This document shows, piece by piece, positions 52,426-60,754 of a DNA stretch of 64,000 nucleotides. The notes under the pieces were generated by a model. The model saw nothing but the letters and a program-made list of their open reading frames with translations, did no database searches and was not told where the DNA came from. This DNA comes from Carboxylicivirga agarovorans (GTDB taxonomy: Bacteria; Bacteroidota; Bacteroidia; Bacteroidales; Marinilabiliaceae), in contig NZ_JBNGPA010000005.1 of the NCBI RefSeq assembly GCF_050589845.1, forward strand, positions 186,001-250,000, written 5' to 3'. Made by a program: the position numbers and the translations under genes. The stretch's first letter is position 1, and each line of letters starts with the position of its first letter.

Positions 52426-53361
52426 ATGATGTTTCTTGAAGCAAAGAAGGTGGTTAAAAAATATGCCAACCACCTTGCATTAAATGAGGTCGATTTACAA
52501 GTACCAGAAAACACCATTTACGGCCTGCTTGGACCCAATGGAGCGGGTAAAACCACATTAATCCGCATTATCAACCAAATTACAGGTCCCGACTCCGGTG
52601 AGATCATTTTTAATGGTCATCCTTTAAAACCAGAAGATGTTCACCACATTGGCTACCTACCAGAAGAAAGGGGGCTATACAAAAAGATGAAGGTAGGTGA
52701 ACAAGCTGTTTACCTGGCACGAATGAAGGGATTATCACGCCACGATGCATTGAAAAGACTTAAATTCTGGTTTGAGAAATTTGAGATTCAACCATGGTGG
52801 GACAAAAAAGTCGAAGAACTATCAAAAGGAATGCAGCAAAAAATCCAGTTTGTTGTGACTGTTTTACACGAACCAAGGTTACTGATCTTCGATGAGCCCT
52901 TCAGTGGCTTTGACCCAATCAATGCCAATTTATTAAAGCAGGAAATACTGAAGCTGAAAGATAATGGGGCGACCATATTATTTTCTACTCACAACATGGG
53001 TTCTGTAGAAGAATTATGTGATCACATTACCCTCATTAATAAATCACAAACAATTTTAACAGGACAAATCGATGAAATCCGCCAAAGCTATAAAGACAAC
53101 CTGATAAAGCTGGATTTTACTGGGGACAGCTCCGATATTGAAGCGAATCTCAATGAGGATTTTAACATCCAGGACATCAAAAAGGTGAACGGGCACCAAA
53201 CTGCTTTTATAAAAATGCAGAACAATGCAACTATCAACCAATTAATTGGCCACATAATTAACGATGTTCAAATTGTTGGTTTACATGAAGTATTACCAAC
53301 AATGAATGATATTTTCATTAAAGTTGTTGAACAAAGTAACCTGACAAAACCTGTAAAATAG
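52426..53361 (+). CDS. ABC transporter ATP-binding protein (NatA-like)
   Basis: The ATPase of an export system, 311 residues. GLLGPNGAGKTTLIRII is Walker A, VEELSKGMQQKIQFVVTVLHEPRLLIFDEPFSGFDPINA holds the signature (LSKGM) and Walker B, and ILFSTHNMGSVEELC is the switch. The C-terminal 90 residues form a DUF4162-like accessory region. It starts with Met-Met at 52426 and lies 6 bp before the permease. NatAB-type systems export sodium or other substrates; the cargo here is not evident. Confidence 0.93.
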   Translation: MMFLEAKKVVKKYANHLALNEVDLQVPENTIYGLLGPNGAGKTTLIRIINQITGPDSGEIIFNGHPLKPEDVHHIGYLPEERGLYKKMKVGEQAVYLARMKGLSRHDALKRLKFWFEKFEIQPWWDKKVEELSKGMQQKIQFVVTVLHEPRLLIFDEPFSGFDPINANLLKQEILKLKDNGATILFSTHNMGSVEELCDHITLINKSQTILTGQIDEIRQSYKDNLIKLDFTGDSSDIEANLNEDFNIQDIKKVNGHQTAFIKMQNNATINQLIGHIINDVQIVGLHEVLPTMNDIFIKVVEQSNLTKPVK

Positions 53362-53367
53362 TCCACC

Positions 53368-54717
53368 ATGAGTAAGATTTCCCTTATTATACAACGCGAA
53401 TACACCACACGGGTAAAAAAGAAGAGCTTTATAGTGATGACCATTATTGGTCCAATTTTATTTGCCGCTATGATGGTATTGCCCGGCTGGTTTGCTTCAA
53501 TGGAAGATACAGAAGAGAAAAAAATCGCTATTATTGACCAAACAGGAAAGTACAATGAGCAAATCACCAGTACTGAATACCTGAAATTCAGTTGGCTTGG
53601 TATACAGGCATCTGAAACGATAGCACAGGATTATGAGAACAATGGCTTCGATGCATATCTGATTATAGAAGATGATTTACTTGAACACCCCGACGCCGTC
53701 AAAATATATTCATCATCGCAGATCACAATTGATGTAAAAGAACATATATCCCGAAGTCTTGAAAAACATCTTGAAAATGAAAAATTAGCCAGCTACCAGA
53801 TCGAAGGATTGGATGGAATCATCAAAGACATCAATGCGGTTCGTGTTAAGGTTAAGACCATTAAGCTGGGTGATGACGGTTCTGAAAAAGAGAGTTCGAC
53901 TGAATTGATAATGGCAGTTGCCATTATTTTTGCTTTATTGATCTACATGTTCGTATTGGTATATGGAATGCAAGTGATGCGCGGTGTGATGGAAGAAAAG
54001 GTTAACAGGATCGTCGAAGTTATCGTTTCATCGGTAAAACCTTTCCAGTTGATGATGGGTAAAATCATTGGTATCGCAATGGTAGCTCTGACCCAGTTTC
54101 TGCTTTGGGTTATCTTAACAGGATCCATAGTAGCCGTAATGCATAGTATCTTTACAAGCGATGTTTCAACAGTCCCCCAAACCAGTAGCATAGAATCTGT
54201 CAGTAGCCTGAATGGTCAACAAATTGACAATCAGCAAATGTCTGAGTTCGGAGAGATATTTACCGGATTACTTGAAAAACTATTATCACTTGACCTGGTT
54301 GCAAGCCTGGTTTTATTCGTATTCTACTTCCTTGGAGGCTACCTGTTGTATGCCAGTCTTTTTGCAGCACTGGGTGCAGCACTTGATAACGAAGCAGACA
54401 GCCAGCAATTTGTCATGCCGGTCATGATGCCTCTGATACTATCTATCTATGTCGCAATGGCTGCATTTCGTAACCCGGCGGGTGATTTGGCATTCTGGTT
54501 CTCTATGATCCCGTTTACATCGCCGGTTGTAATGATGGCACGCATACCCTTCCAGCCACCCGTGTGGCAAATAATATTGTCCATGCTTATTTTGGTAGGA
54601 ACCTTTATTTTCACAACATGGTTTGCAGGACGTATTTATCGTACCGGTATATTAATGTATGGTAAAAAAGTTTCTTATAAAGAGCTTTGGAAATGGTTCA
54701 TGTATTCAGGAAAATAA
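53368..54717 (+). CDS. ABC transporter permease (NatB-like)
   Basis: A 449-residue ABC-2 type permease. ISLIIQREYTTRVKKKSFIVMTIIGPILFAAMM is the N-terminal helix with its basic entry, followed by a large extracytoplasmic domain (about residues 45-180), and five more helices from about 185 (ELIMAVAIIFALLIYMFVLVYGMQVMRGVMEEKVNRIVEVIVSSVKPFQLMMGKIIGI). The signature ERVNR-like segment is EEKVNRIVEV. It pairs with the ATPase gene 6 bp upstream and is ended by a strong terminator. Confidence 0.92.
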   Translation: MSKISLIIQREYTTRVKKKSFIVMTIIGPILFAAMMVLPGWFASMEDTEEKKIAIIDQTGKYNEQITSTEYLKFSWLGIQASETIAQDYENNGFDAYLIIEDDLLEHPDAVKIYSSSQITIDVKEHISRSLEKHLENEKLASYQIEGLDGIIKDINAVRVKVKTIKLGDDGSEKESSTELIMAVAIIFALLIYMFVLVYGMQVMRGVMEEKVNRIVEVIVSSVKPFQLMMGKIIGIAMVALTQFLLWVILTGSIVAVMHSIFTSDVSTVPQTSSIESVSSLNGQQIDNQQMSEFGEIFTGLLEKLLSLDLVASLVLFVFYFLGGYLLYASLFAALGAALDNEADSQQFVMPVMMPLILSIYVAMAAFRNPAGDLAFWFSMIPFTSPVVMMARIPFQPPVWQIILSMLILVGTFIFTTWFAGRIYRTGILMYGKKVSYKELWKWFMYSGK

Positions 54718-54741
54718 CAGATAGAAAAACATAAACTTAGG

Positions 54742-54779
54742 GAGGTTGTTTCAATGTCATTGAAACAACCTCTTTTTTT
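54742..54779 (+). terminator. intrinsic terminator after the ABC exporter genes
   Basis: GAGGTTGTTTCAATG (54742-54756) and its reverse complement (54758-54772) form a long stem, followed by seven T. Nothing else lies between it and the next gene apart from about 85 bp of AT-rich DNA. Confidence 0.92.
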
Positions 54780-54864
54780 GCCTTAATGGCACTTTTAAAT
54801 TTTAACCCTGGCAGTTTGTAAAGCCTATTTATGTAATTTTAGGCTTCCTATTTAAACGATACAC

Positions 54865-55794
54865 ATGAAAATAGCCATTATAGATCTGGGCACCAACACC
54901 TTCAACCTGCTGATTGCAGAACAAACCGAGAAGAGTTACAATATTTTGGTTGAGAATAAATACCCCGCCAAATTGGGTAAAGGTGGGATCAATGATAAAA
55001 AGATCGTTCCTGAAGCAATGGAACGAGGTATCACAGCACTAAAAACACATCTTAAAACGATAGAACAGTACAAGGCCGACAAAATAGTTTGTATAGCTAC
55101 TGCCGCTATCCGAAGTGCAAAAAATGGCCAGGACTTTGTTAAGCGTGTTAAAGATGAGTTAGGGCTGACCGTTCATGTTATTGATGGTCAAAAGGAAGCT
55201 GAATTGATTTTCGATGGCGTTAAGCAAGTAATTCCTATTGGTGAAGAACGTATTTTGATTCTGGATATTGGCGGTGGCTCCAATGAATTTATCATTGCTA
55301 ATAAAGATGGTGTTTTATGGAAACATAGTTTTGACCTGGGAATCGCCAGGCTTCTTGATCGCTTTCAACCTTCTGATCCAATCACCACTACCGAAATAGA
55401 AGTAGTTGAAAAATACATCAGGGAAGAACTGTCATTGCTATACGACGCTCTTGAAAAGTACCCGACTCAAACGCTCATCGGATCATCCGGTTCATTTGAT
55501 ACTATCTCATCAATGATAGCAGTCAATCATCACCCTCATCTGGACATGTCCAAAGTAATGAGCTATCATATACCTATGGAATATGCACAGGAAATGCACG
55601 AACTATTTCTCAGATCGACCGCAAGTGAAAGAAAGGAAATGAAGCGCATGGACCTCCATCGGGTGGAAATGATTGTTTTGGCCAGTATTTTTATTAACTT
55701 CATCGTTAAAGAATTCAACATTAAAGACATATGGCAATGTGCCTTCGCTTTGAAAGAAGGTACTATTTTACAGATTATCAACGACCAACTATAA
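54865..55794 (+). CDS. Ppx/GppA-family phosphatase
   Basis: An actin/hsp70-fold phosphatase of 309 residues. AIIDLGTNTFNLLIAE is phosphate loop 1 and ERILILDIGGGSNEFIIA is loop 2; IGSSGSFDTISSMI is the adenosine-side motif. It corresponds only to the N-terminal two domains of Ppx/GppA and lacks the C-terminal HD-like domain of the longer forms. Substrates may be polyphosphate or pppGpp. It starts an operon with the response regulator (9 bp) and aspA. Confidence 0.92.
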   Translation: MKIAIIDLGTNTFNLLIAEQTEKSYNILVENKYPAKLGKGGINDKKIVPEAMERGITALKTHLKTIEQYKADKIVCIATAAIRSAKNGQDFVKRVKDELGLTVHVIDGQKEAELIFDGVKQVIPIGEERILILDIGGGSNEFIIANKDGVLWKHSFDLGIARLLDRFQPSDPITTTEIEVVEKYIREELSLLYDALEKYPTQTLIGSSGSFDTISSMIAVNHHPHLDMSKVMSYHIPMEYAQEMHELFLRSTASERKEMKRMDLHRVEMIVLASIFINFIVKEFNIKDIWQCAFALKEGTILQIINDQL

Positions 55795-55803
55795 CTCAAT
55801 AAC

Positions 55804-56967
55804 ATGGCAAAAATATTAGTGATAGACGACCAGCGAAGCATTAGAAATACCCTTAAGGATATATTGGAATACGAGAGCCACACAGTTGATTTGGCAGAGG
55901 ATGGAGAACAGGGACTTGAAGCATTTAAAGCAGATAAATACGACATTGTGCTTTGCGATATCAAAATGCCGAACATGGATGGTATGGAAGTACTGGACAA
56001 ACTGCATTTACTCAATCCCGATACACCGGTTATTATGATATCAGGTCATGGCAATATTGACACGGCCGTCGAGGCGATCAAAAAAGGCGCTTACGACTTC
56101 ATTGAAAAACCACTGGACTTAAACCGCATGTTGGTCACTATTCGCAATGCCAATGAAAAGAAAGACCTGGTAACAGAAACCAAGGTACTAAAGCGTAAAG
56201 TAAGCAAGACTTACGATATGATTGGTGAGTCGGAACCAATTGCCAAAGTAAAGGATATGATCGATAAGGTTGCGCCTACAGATGCCCGTGTTTTAATTAC
56301 TGGTGAAAACGGAACTGGCAAAGAACTGGTGGCCCGCTGGTTACACGAGAAAAGCAATCGTGCCGGTCAGCCTTTTATTGAAGTTAACTGTGCCGCTATT
56401 CCATCCGAATTAATCGAAAGTGAACTATTTGGTCATGAAAAAGGAGCTTTTACATCGGCTCACAAACAACGAAAAGGTAAATTTGAACAGGCCAATGGAG
56501 GAACCATATTCCTTGATGAAATTGGTGATATGAGCCTGCCTGCTCAGGCAAAGGTTTTAAGAGCTTTGCAAGAAAACATCATAAGCCGTGTGGGTAGCGA
56601 TAAAGATATAAAAGTTGATGTGAGGGTATTGGCTGCCACGAATAAAAACCTGAAGGAAGAAATTGCCAACACTAATTTTCGGGAAGACCTGTATCACAGA
56701 TTAAGTGTAATCCTTATCCATGTACCGGCTTTAAATGATCGTAAAGAGGACATCCCTTTGCTGACCGAACACTTTAAAAATATTATATGTGATGAATTAG
56801 GCATGCCTGTTAAAACATTTACTGATGATGCCATTGATGAACTAAAAACCATTAATTGGACCGGAAATATTCGTGAGTTCCGTAACGTAATTGAACGATT
56901 AATAATCTTAAGCCAGGAATCCATTACCAAAGATGATGTATTGGCTTATGCGCGCCCGATGAATTAA
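55804..56967 (+). CDS. NtrC-family response regulator lacking a DNA-binding domain
   Basis: A two-domain protein of 387 residues. The receiver (1-120) has Asp8-Asp9, the phospho-acceptor Asp52 in CDIKMPNMDG, and Lys102. The AAA+ domain (140-372) has Walker A GENGTGKE at 167-174, GAFTSA at 214-219 (usually GAFTGA), and Walker B GTIFLDEIGD. It ends with SITKDDVLAYARPMN, so the Fis-type helix-turn-helix found at the C-terminus of NtrC is missing, with no sign of a frameshift. It would activate sigma-54 RNA polymerase from solution or with a partner. A cognate kinase is not adjacent; the PAS kinase lies 2.2 kb further on. Confidence 0.93.
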   Translation: MAKILVIDDQRSIRNTLKDILEYESHTVDLAEDGEQGLEAFKADKYDIVLCDIKMPNMDGMEVLDKLHLLNPDTPVIMISGHGNIDTAVEAIKKGAYDFIEKPLDLNRMLVTIRNANEKKDLVTETKVLKRKVSKTYDMIGESEPIAKVKDMIDKVAPTDARVLITGENGTGKELVARWLHEKSNRAGQPFIEVNCAAIPSELIESELFGHEKGAFTSAHKQRKGKFEQANGGTIFLDEIGDMSLPAQAKVLRALQENIISRVGSDKDIKVDVRVLAATNKNLKEEIANTNFREDLYHRLSVILIHVPALNDRKEDIPLLTEHFKNIICDELGMPVKTFTDDAIDELKTINWTGNIREFRNVIERLIILSQESITKDDVLAYARPMN

Positions 56968-56971
56968 TAGA

Positions 56972-58414
56972 ATGAGAACTGAAACTGACTTTTTAGGTGA
57001 TCTGGACTTACCGGATGATGCCCTTTACGGCATACATTCATTACGAGCTGTAGAAAACTTTCCTGATCAAACTCCATTCTTCATTGAGTGGTATAAAGCT
57101 GTTGGAATAGTTAAACTGGCCTGTTACCATACTTACGGCAAGTTTAAGTCAGCTGCCAGTCAGAATTACAACATCAATAATCTGCCTTTCAGCTTTATTG
57201 ATGATGACATTCTCGATGCGCTCATTGACTCATCACAAAAAGTAAGTGGTGGTGCTTATTTTGACCATTTCGTTGTTCCTGCAGTTCAGGGTGGTGCAGG
57301 TACCTCAATCAACATGAATGTGAATGAGATCATTGCTAATGTTTCTCTTTTGCATCTTAAGGACTCCATTGGTAATTACGATCGTGTTGATCCTTTTGAA
57401 CAAGCCAATGTTTTTCAATCAACAAATGATGTCATACCTACAGCATTGACTGTGGCGGCCATGCACCTTCTTAACGATCTTGAAGATGCAATAAATAACT
57501 TAAGGAATGTTGTTGAAAACAGAGAAGGAGAGTACCGTAATGTACTTAGGCAAGGCTACACCCAAATGCAGGCAGCTGTTCCAAGTACATACGACCGGCT
57601 ATTCAGCAGCTATAACAATGCACTCTCCCGCGATTGGTGGCGCGTATCTAAATGTAGCGAACGTATAAAGGAGGTAAATATTGGCGGTGGAGCTATAGGT
57701 ACAGGGATAAGTATACCTCGTTTCTTTATCATGACGGTAATAAAAGAATTACAACACCTTACCGGCCTTCCTATTACGCGGGGCGAGAACATGGGTGACT
57801 CTACCTCGAACATGGATCGATTTGTTGAAGTGCATGCGACACTAAAGGCTCATGCCGTTAACCTTGAAAAAATGGTTAATGATATACGCATACTGGGCTC
57901 TGACCTGTTTGCAGACAGGGAATTGATGCTTCCTAAAAGGCAAGTTGGAAGTTCGATAATGCCGGGAAAAATAAATCCTGTCATTCCTGAATTTGTTATC
58001 AGTGCAGTCCATAAAGTTTATTCCAATGATCAATTAATATCAAGTCTTTGCGGACAAGGTTGCCTCGATTTAAATGCTTACCTGCCAATGATCGGTCATG
58101 CACTGTTGGATTCGCTAAAACTGCTTACATCCTGTAACGATACACTTAGAAAGCATCTTTTTACAGATCTTACCATACAAACGGTAAAAGAAAGCACTCA
58201 TCCGGTTTATCTCAATCCCTCTGTAACAACAGCATTGTCTCCGTACATTGGGTATCACCAGGCAGCCAAACTGGCTAAAGTAATGAAGGACAATTCCTTG
58301 TCTATATTTGAAGCCAATAACAAGACGAAAATCATTGACGCTGATAAGCTTAATGAATTAATGAAGCCGGAGGCACTGATTCGACAAGGATACAGCTTAA
58401 ATGACATTAAATAA
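56972..58414 (+). CDS. aspA: aspartate ammonia-lyase
   Basis: Deaminates aspartate to fumarate and ammonia. TDFLGDLDLPDDALYGIHSLRAVENF is the typical aspartase N-terminus, TSINMNVNEIIANVSL and VFQSTNDVIPTALTVAAMHL are substrate regions, and GSSIMPGKINPVIPEFVISAV is the superfamily signature containing the catalytic Ser loop. At 480 residues it is close to the usual aspartase length. Fumarase class II is the alternative, but the N-terminus favours aspartase. It begins 4 bp after the regulator gene, implying co-expression with it. Confidence 0.88.
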   Translation: MRTETDFLGDLDLPDDALYGIHSLRAVENFPDQTPFFIEWYKAVGIVKLACYHTYGKFKSAASQNYNINNLPFSFIDDDILDALIDSSQKVSGGAYFDHFVVPAVQGGAGTSINMNVNEIIANVSLLHLKDSIGNYDRVDPFEQANVFQSTNDVIPTALTVAAMHLLNDLEDAINNLRNVVENREGEYRNVLRQGYTQMQAAVPSTYDRLFSSYNNALSRDWWRVSKCSERIKEVNIGGGAIGTGISIPRFFIMTVIKELQHLTGLPITRGENMGDSTSNMDRFVEVHATLKAHAVNLEKMVNDIRILGSDLFADRELMLPKRQVGSSIMPGKINPVIPEFVISAVHKVYSNDQLISSLCGQGCLDLNAYLPMIGHALLDSLKLLTSCNDTLRKHLFTDLTIQTVKESTHPVYLNPSVTTALSPYIGYHQAAKLAKVMKDNSLSIFEANNKTKIIDADKLNELMKPEALIRQGYSLNDIK

Positions 58415-58572
58415 CTAGCAATCAATCAAAAAAACAGATCAAGCGTCATTTTTATCGACCAAGTTTCATATATTTATACACGTTATTAAACCAAACTCAC
58501 TTTATAAACACCCATAGTTGTGAGCACCAACGCAATAGAAAATGTAATTATTGACCTGAAAATAGATTGGAG

Positions 58573-59118
58573 ATGAACCACCCTTTTTATTTCACATATA
58601 ATTTAGTTGCCGTTGGACAGGTAGAAGGCTTAATCGAAGCTGGAGGTCAACAAGTTCAATTCAAGCTGACCAACAATAGTAATCCATTACATGATCTGCT
58701 GAAAGGTATGATCAACCTGGTATTTGAACCATCCCACATTTGGGGTGAGGACAATATAAGTTGGATCGACTGGTACGAAGAAACGGGTAGTTTAAAATGG
58801 GTACTTTCGACTGAAGACGGTCATATAATACACATTAAAATAATCAGGTACGACGACTTCTTTGATGAATCATCGGGTAAGGTGGTTTTGGAAACCTCCA
58901 TCAGCATGCTTGATTTCTATTATGCCATTGTTCAGCGTTTAGATATCTTCTTAAAAAAAGAAGGACTGCTAAACTACGAGCAAAAATGGCAAAAAGACGA
59001 ATTCCCATTCACCTACTTTCTGCTATTGAAAAAGCACTTAATTGAAAAAGGACATTGGATACCAACTAAAGAGCGATTGGGCACATTAAGTGATGAAATT
59101 GACTTTCTATTGACATAG
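58573..59118 (+). CDS. hypothetical protein
   Basis: A 181-residue soluble protein from ATG 58573 (MNHPFYFTYNL); the frame can begin at a TTG two codons earlier. It has no signal peptide or membrane segment. Strand-rich stretches (VGQVEGLIEAGGQQVQFKLT, SLKWVLSTEDGHIIHIKII) surround many Trp residues, and the second half is helical (ISMLDFYYAIVQRLDIFLKK). I recognise no family. It lies between aspA and the PAS kinase on the same strand, about 160 bp from aspA. Confidence 0.7.
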   Translation: MNHPFYFTYNLVAVGQVEGLIEAGGQQVQFKLTNNSNPLHDLLKGMINLVFEPSHIWGEDNISWIDWYEETGSLKWVLSTEDGHIIHIKIIRYDDFFDESSGKVVLETSISMLDFYYAIVQRLDIFLKKEGLLNYEQKWQKDEFPFTYFLLLKKHLIEKGHWIPTKERLGTLSDEIDFLLT

Positions 59119-59209
59119 TTGGTCCGGCCATAATGACCATCCGTCAATTTTAGCACCTTTTTTAAAGCATTTTCACTATATTGATTACATAACACGGTTC
59201 AAAATTTTT

Positions 59210-60754
59210 ATGAGTCAAGCTCCTTCATATGATGATTTAGTAAAGCGGATCAAAGAACTGGAAGACATTCTTCAAAATAATGCCTCCAAATATTATTACC
59301 AGGCGGTTAAAGATAGTGAAGAACGTTTCAGAGCCTTATCCGAAGCGGCAAGCGAGGGTATTATAATAACCGAGAAAGGTATTTGCATTGAGGCCAATAA
59401 GAGCGGATGTGAAATGTTTGGCTATACACGCGAAGAAGTTGTTGGTATTTCTGCGACCCAGGTTTTCCATGAATCATGCAGGGAAATGGTATTAAACAAT
59501 ATCCGACGTGAATATGATGGTACTTATGAAGCACTGGCAGTTCGTAAAGATGGATCAACCTTTATCGCAGAAATAAAAGGACAGAATTATATATACCAGG
59601 GTAGAAATGTGCGAATAACCTCAGTACGCGATATTTCAGAATATAAAAAAGCACAGCAGGCACTGATAGAAAGCGAAGGAAAATACAGAGAGGTGGTTGA
59701 AAATGCAGGTGATGGAATTTTAATCGGAAATCTGAAAGGTGAGGTGATTGAAGTTAACCAGGCCTTCTTAAACATGACCGGGTTTTGCGAGGAAGACATC
59801 CTTAACAGGCACATCAGGCATCTTTTCGACCCAGAGGTTATCAAGGAGAAGCCGCTACGATTCGACCTCCTAAACGAAGGACAATCGGTGATTATTGAAA
59901 GAGATATTATTGGTAAAAATGGTCAGTCTATTCCTATTGAGATGAACTCAAAGCGACCACATGCCAATTACTACCTTGCTATAGTGCGTGACTTAAGAGA
60001 AAGAAAGAAGGTTGAGAACATACTAAAGCTTAAAAATAAAGAACTCCTTGAAGCCAAAGAAAAAGCAGAAGAAAGTGATCATTTAAAGTCGGCGTTTTTA
60101 GCCAATATGAGCCATGAGATCAGAACACCTATGAATGGTATTATTGGTTTTGCTGAACTAATAAAATCAGATTATGCTAAGGAAGGAAAAGACAACACCT
60201 ACCTTGATATAATCATTAGCAGTGGTCACCAGTTACTTCATATCATCAATGACGTACTTGAAATCTCGCGCATTGAAACAGGGCAGGTAAAACTCAACTA
60301 TAAAAAGTTTGACCTGAAGTACCTGATCAACGAGCTGATCACATTCTTTTCCCATGCCGCAGGTATACAGCACAATAAATTAAACTTTATTCAACCGGAT
60401 GAGGAAATTGTTATCAGGTGCGACGAAGCCAAACTGCGCCAGATATTAACGAACCTTATCAATAATGCTATCAAATTCACCCAAAACGGAACTGTTGAAG
60501 TTGAATGTGCTAATGCTAACAACAATATTCGCATATCTGTTAAAGATACGGGGATTGGTATTCCGGACGAATATCTTGACAGAATATTTGATCGCTTCTT
60601 ACAGGCAGAAAACCGCAACCTGATGCACAATGGAACAGGTCTTGGTTTATCAATCTGTAAAAAATACATCGAACTAATGAAAGGTGAAATATGGGTTGAA
60701 TCCAAAGTTGGTGAAGGATCCACATTCACATTTACACTACCTCTTATGCCTTAA
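59210..60754 (+). CDS. PAS-domain sensor histidine kinase (soluble)
   Basis: A 514-residue kinase with no membrane segment. Two PAS domains cover about residues 35-145 and 155-265 (RALSEAASEGIIITEKGICIEANKSGCEMFGYTREEVVG and ENAGDGILIGNLKGEVIEVNQAFLNMTGFCEEDIL). The H-box is SHEIRTPMNGIIGF with His302. The N-box is ILTNLINNAIKFT near 408, and the G-boxes are DTGIGIPDEY and GTGLGLSICKKYI. It may serve the NtrC-like regulator nearby, an inference. Its 3' end overlaps the convergent acyl-ligase gene by 11 bp. Confidence 0.93.
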   Translation: MSQAPSYDDLVKRIKELEDILQNNASKYYYQAVKDSEERFRALSEAASEGIIITEKGICIEANKSGCEMFGYTREEVVGISATQVFHESCREMVLNNIRREYDGTYEALAVRKDGSTFIAEIKGQNYIYQGRNVRITSVRDISEYKKAQQALIESEGKYREVVENAGDGILIGNLKGEVIEVNQAFLNMTGFCEEDILNRHIRHLFDPEVIKEKPLRFDLLNEGQSVIIERDIIGKNGQSIPIEMNSKRPHANYYLAIVRDLRERKKVENILKLKNKELLEAKEKAEESDHLKSAFLANMSHEIRTPMNGIIGFAELIKSDYAKEGKDNTYLDIIISSGHQLLHIINDVLEISRIETGQVKLNYKKFDLKYLINELITFFSHAAGIQHNKLNFIQPDEEIVIRCDEAKLRQILTNLINNAIKFTQNGTVEVECANANNNIRISVKDTGIGIPDEYLDRIFDRFLQAENRNLMHNGTGLGLSICKKYIELMKGEIWVESKVGEGSTFTFTLPLMP

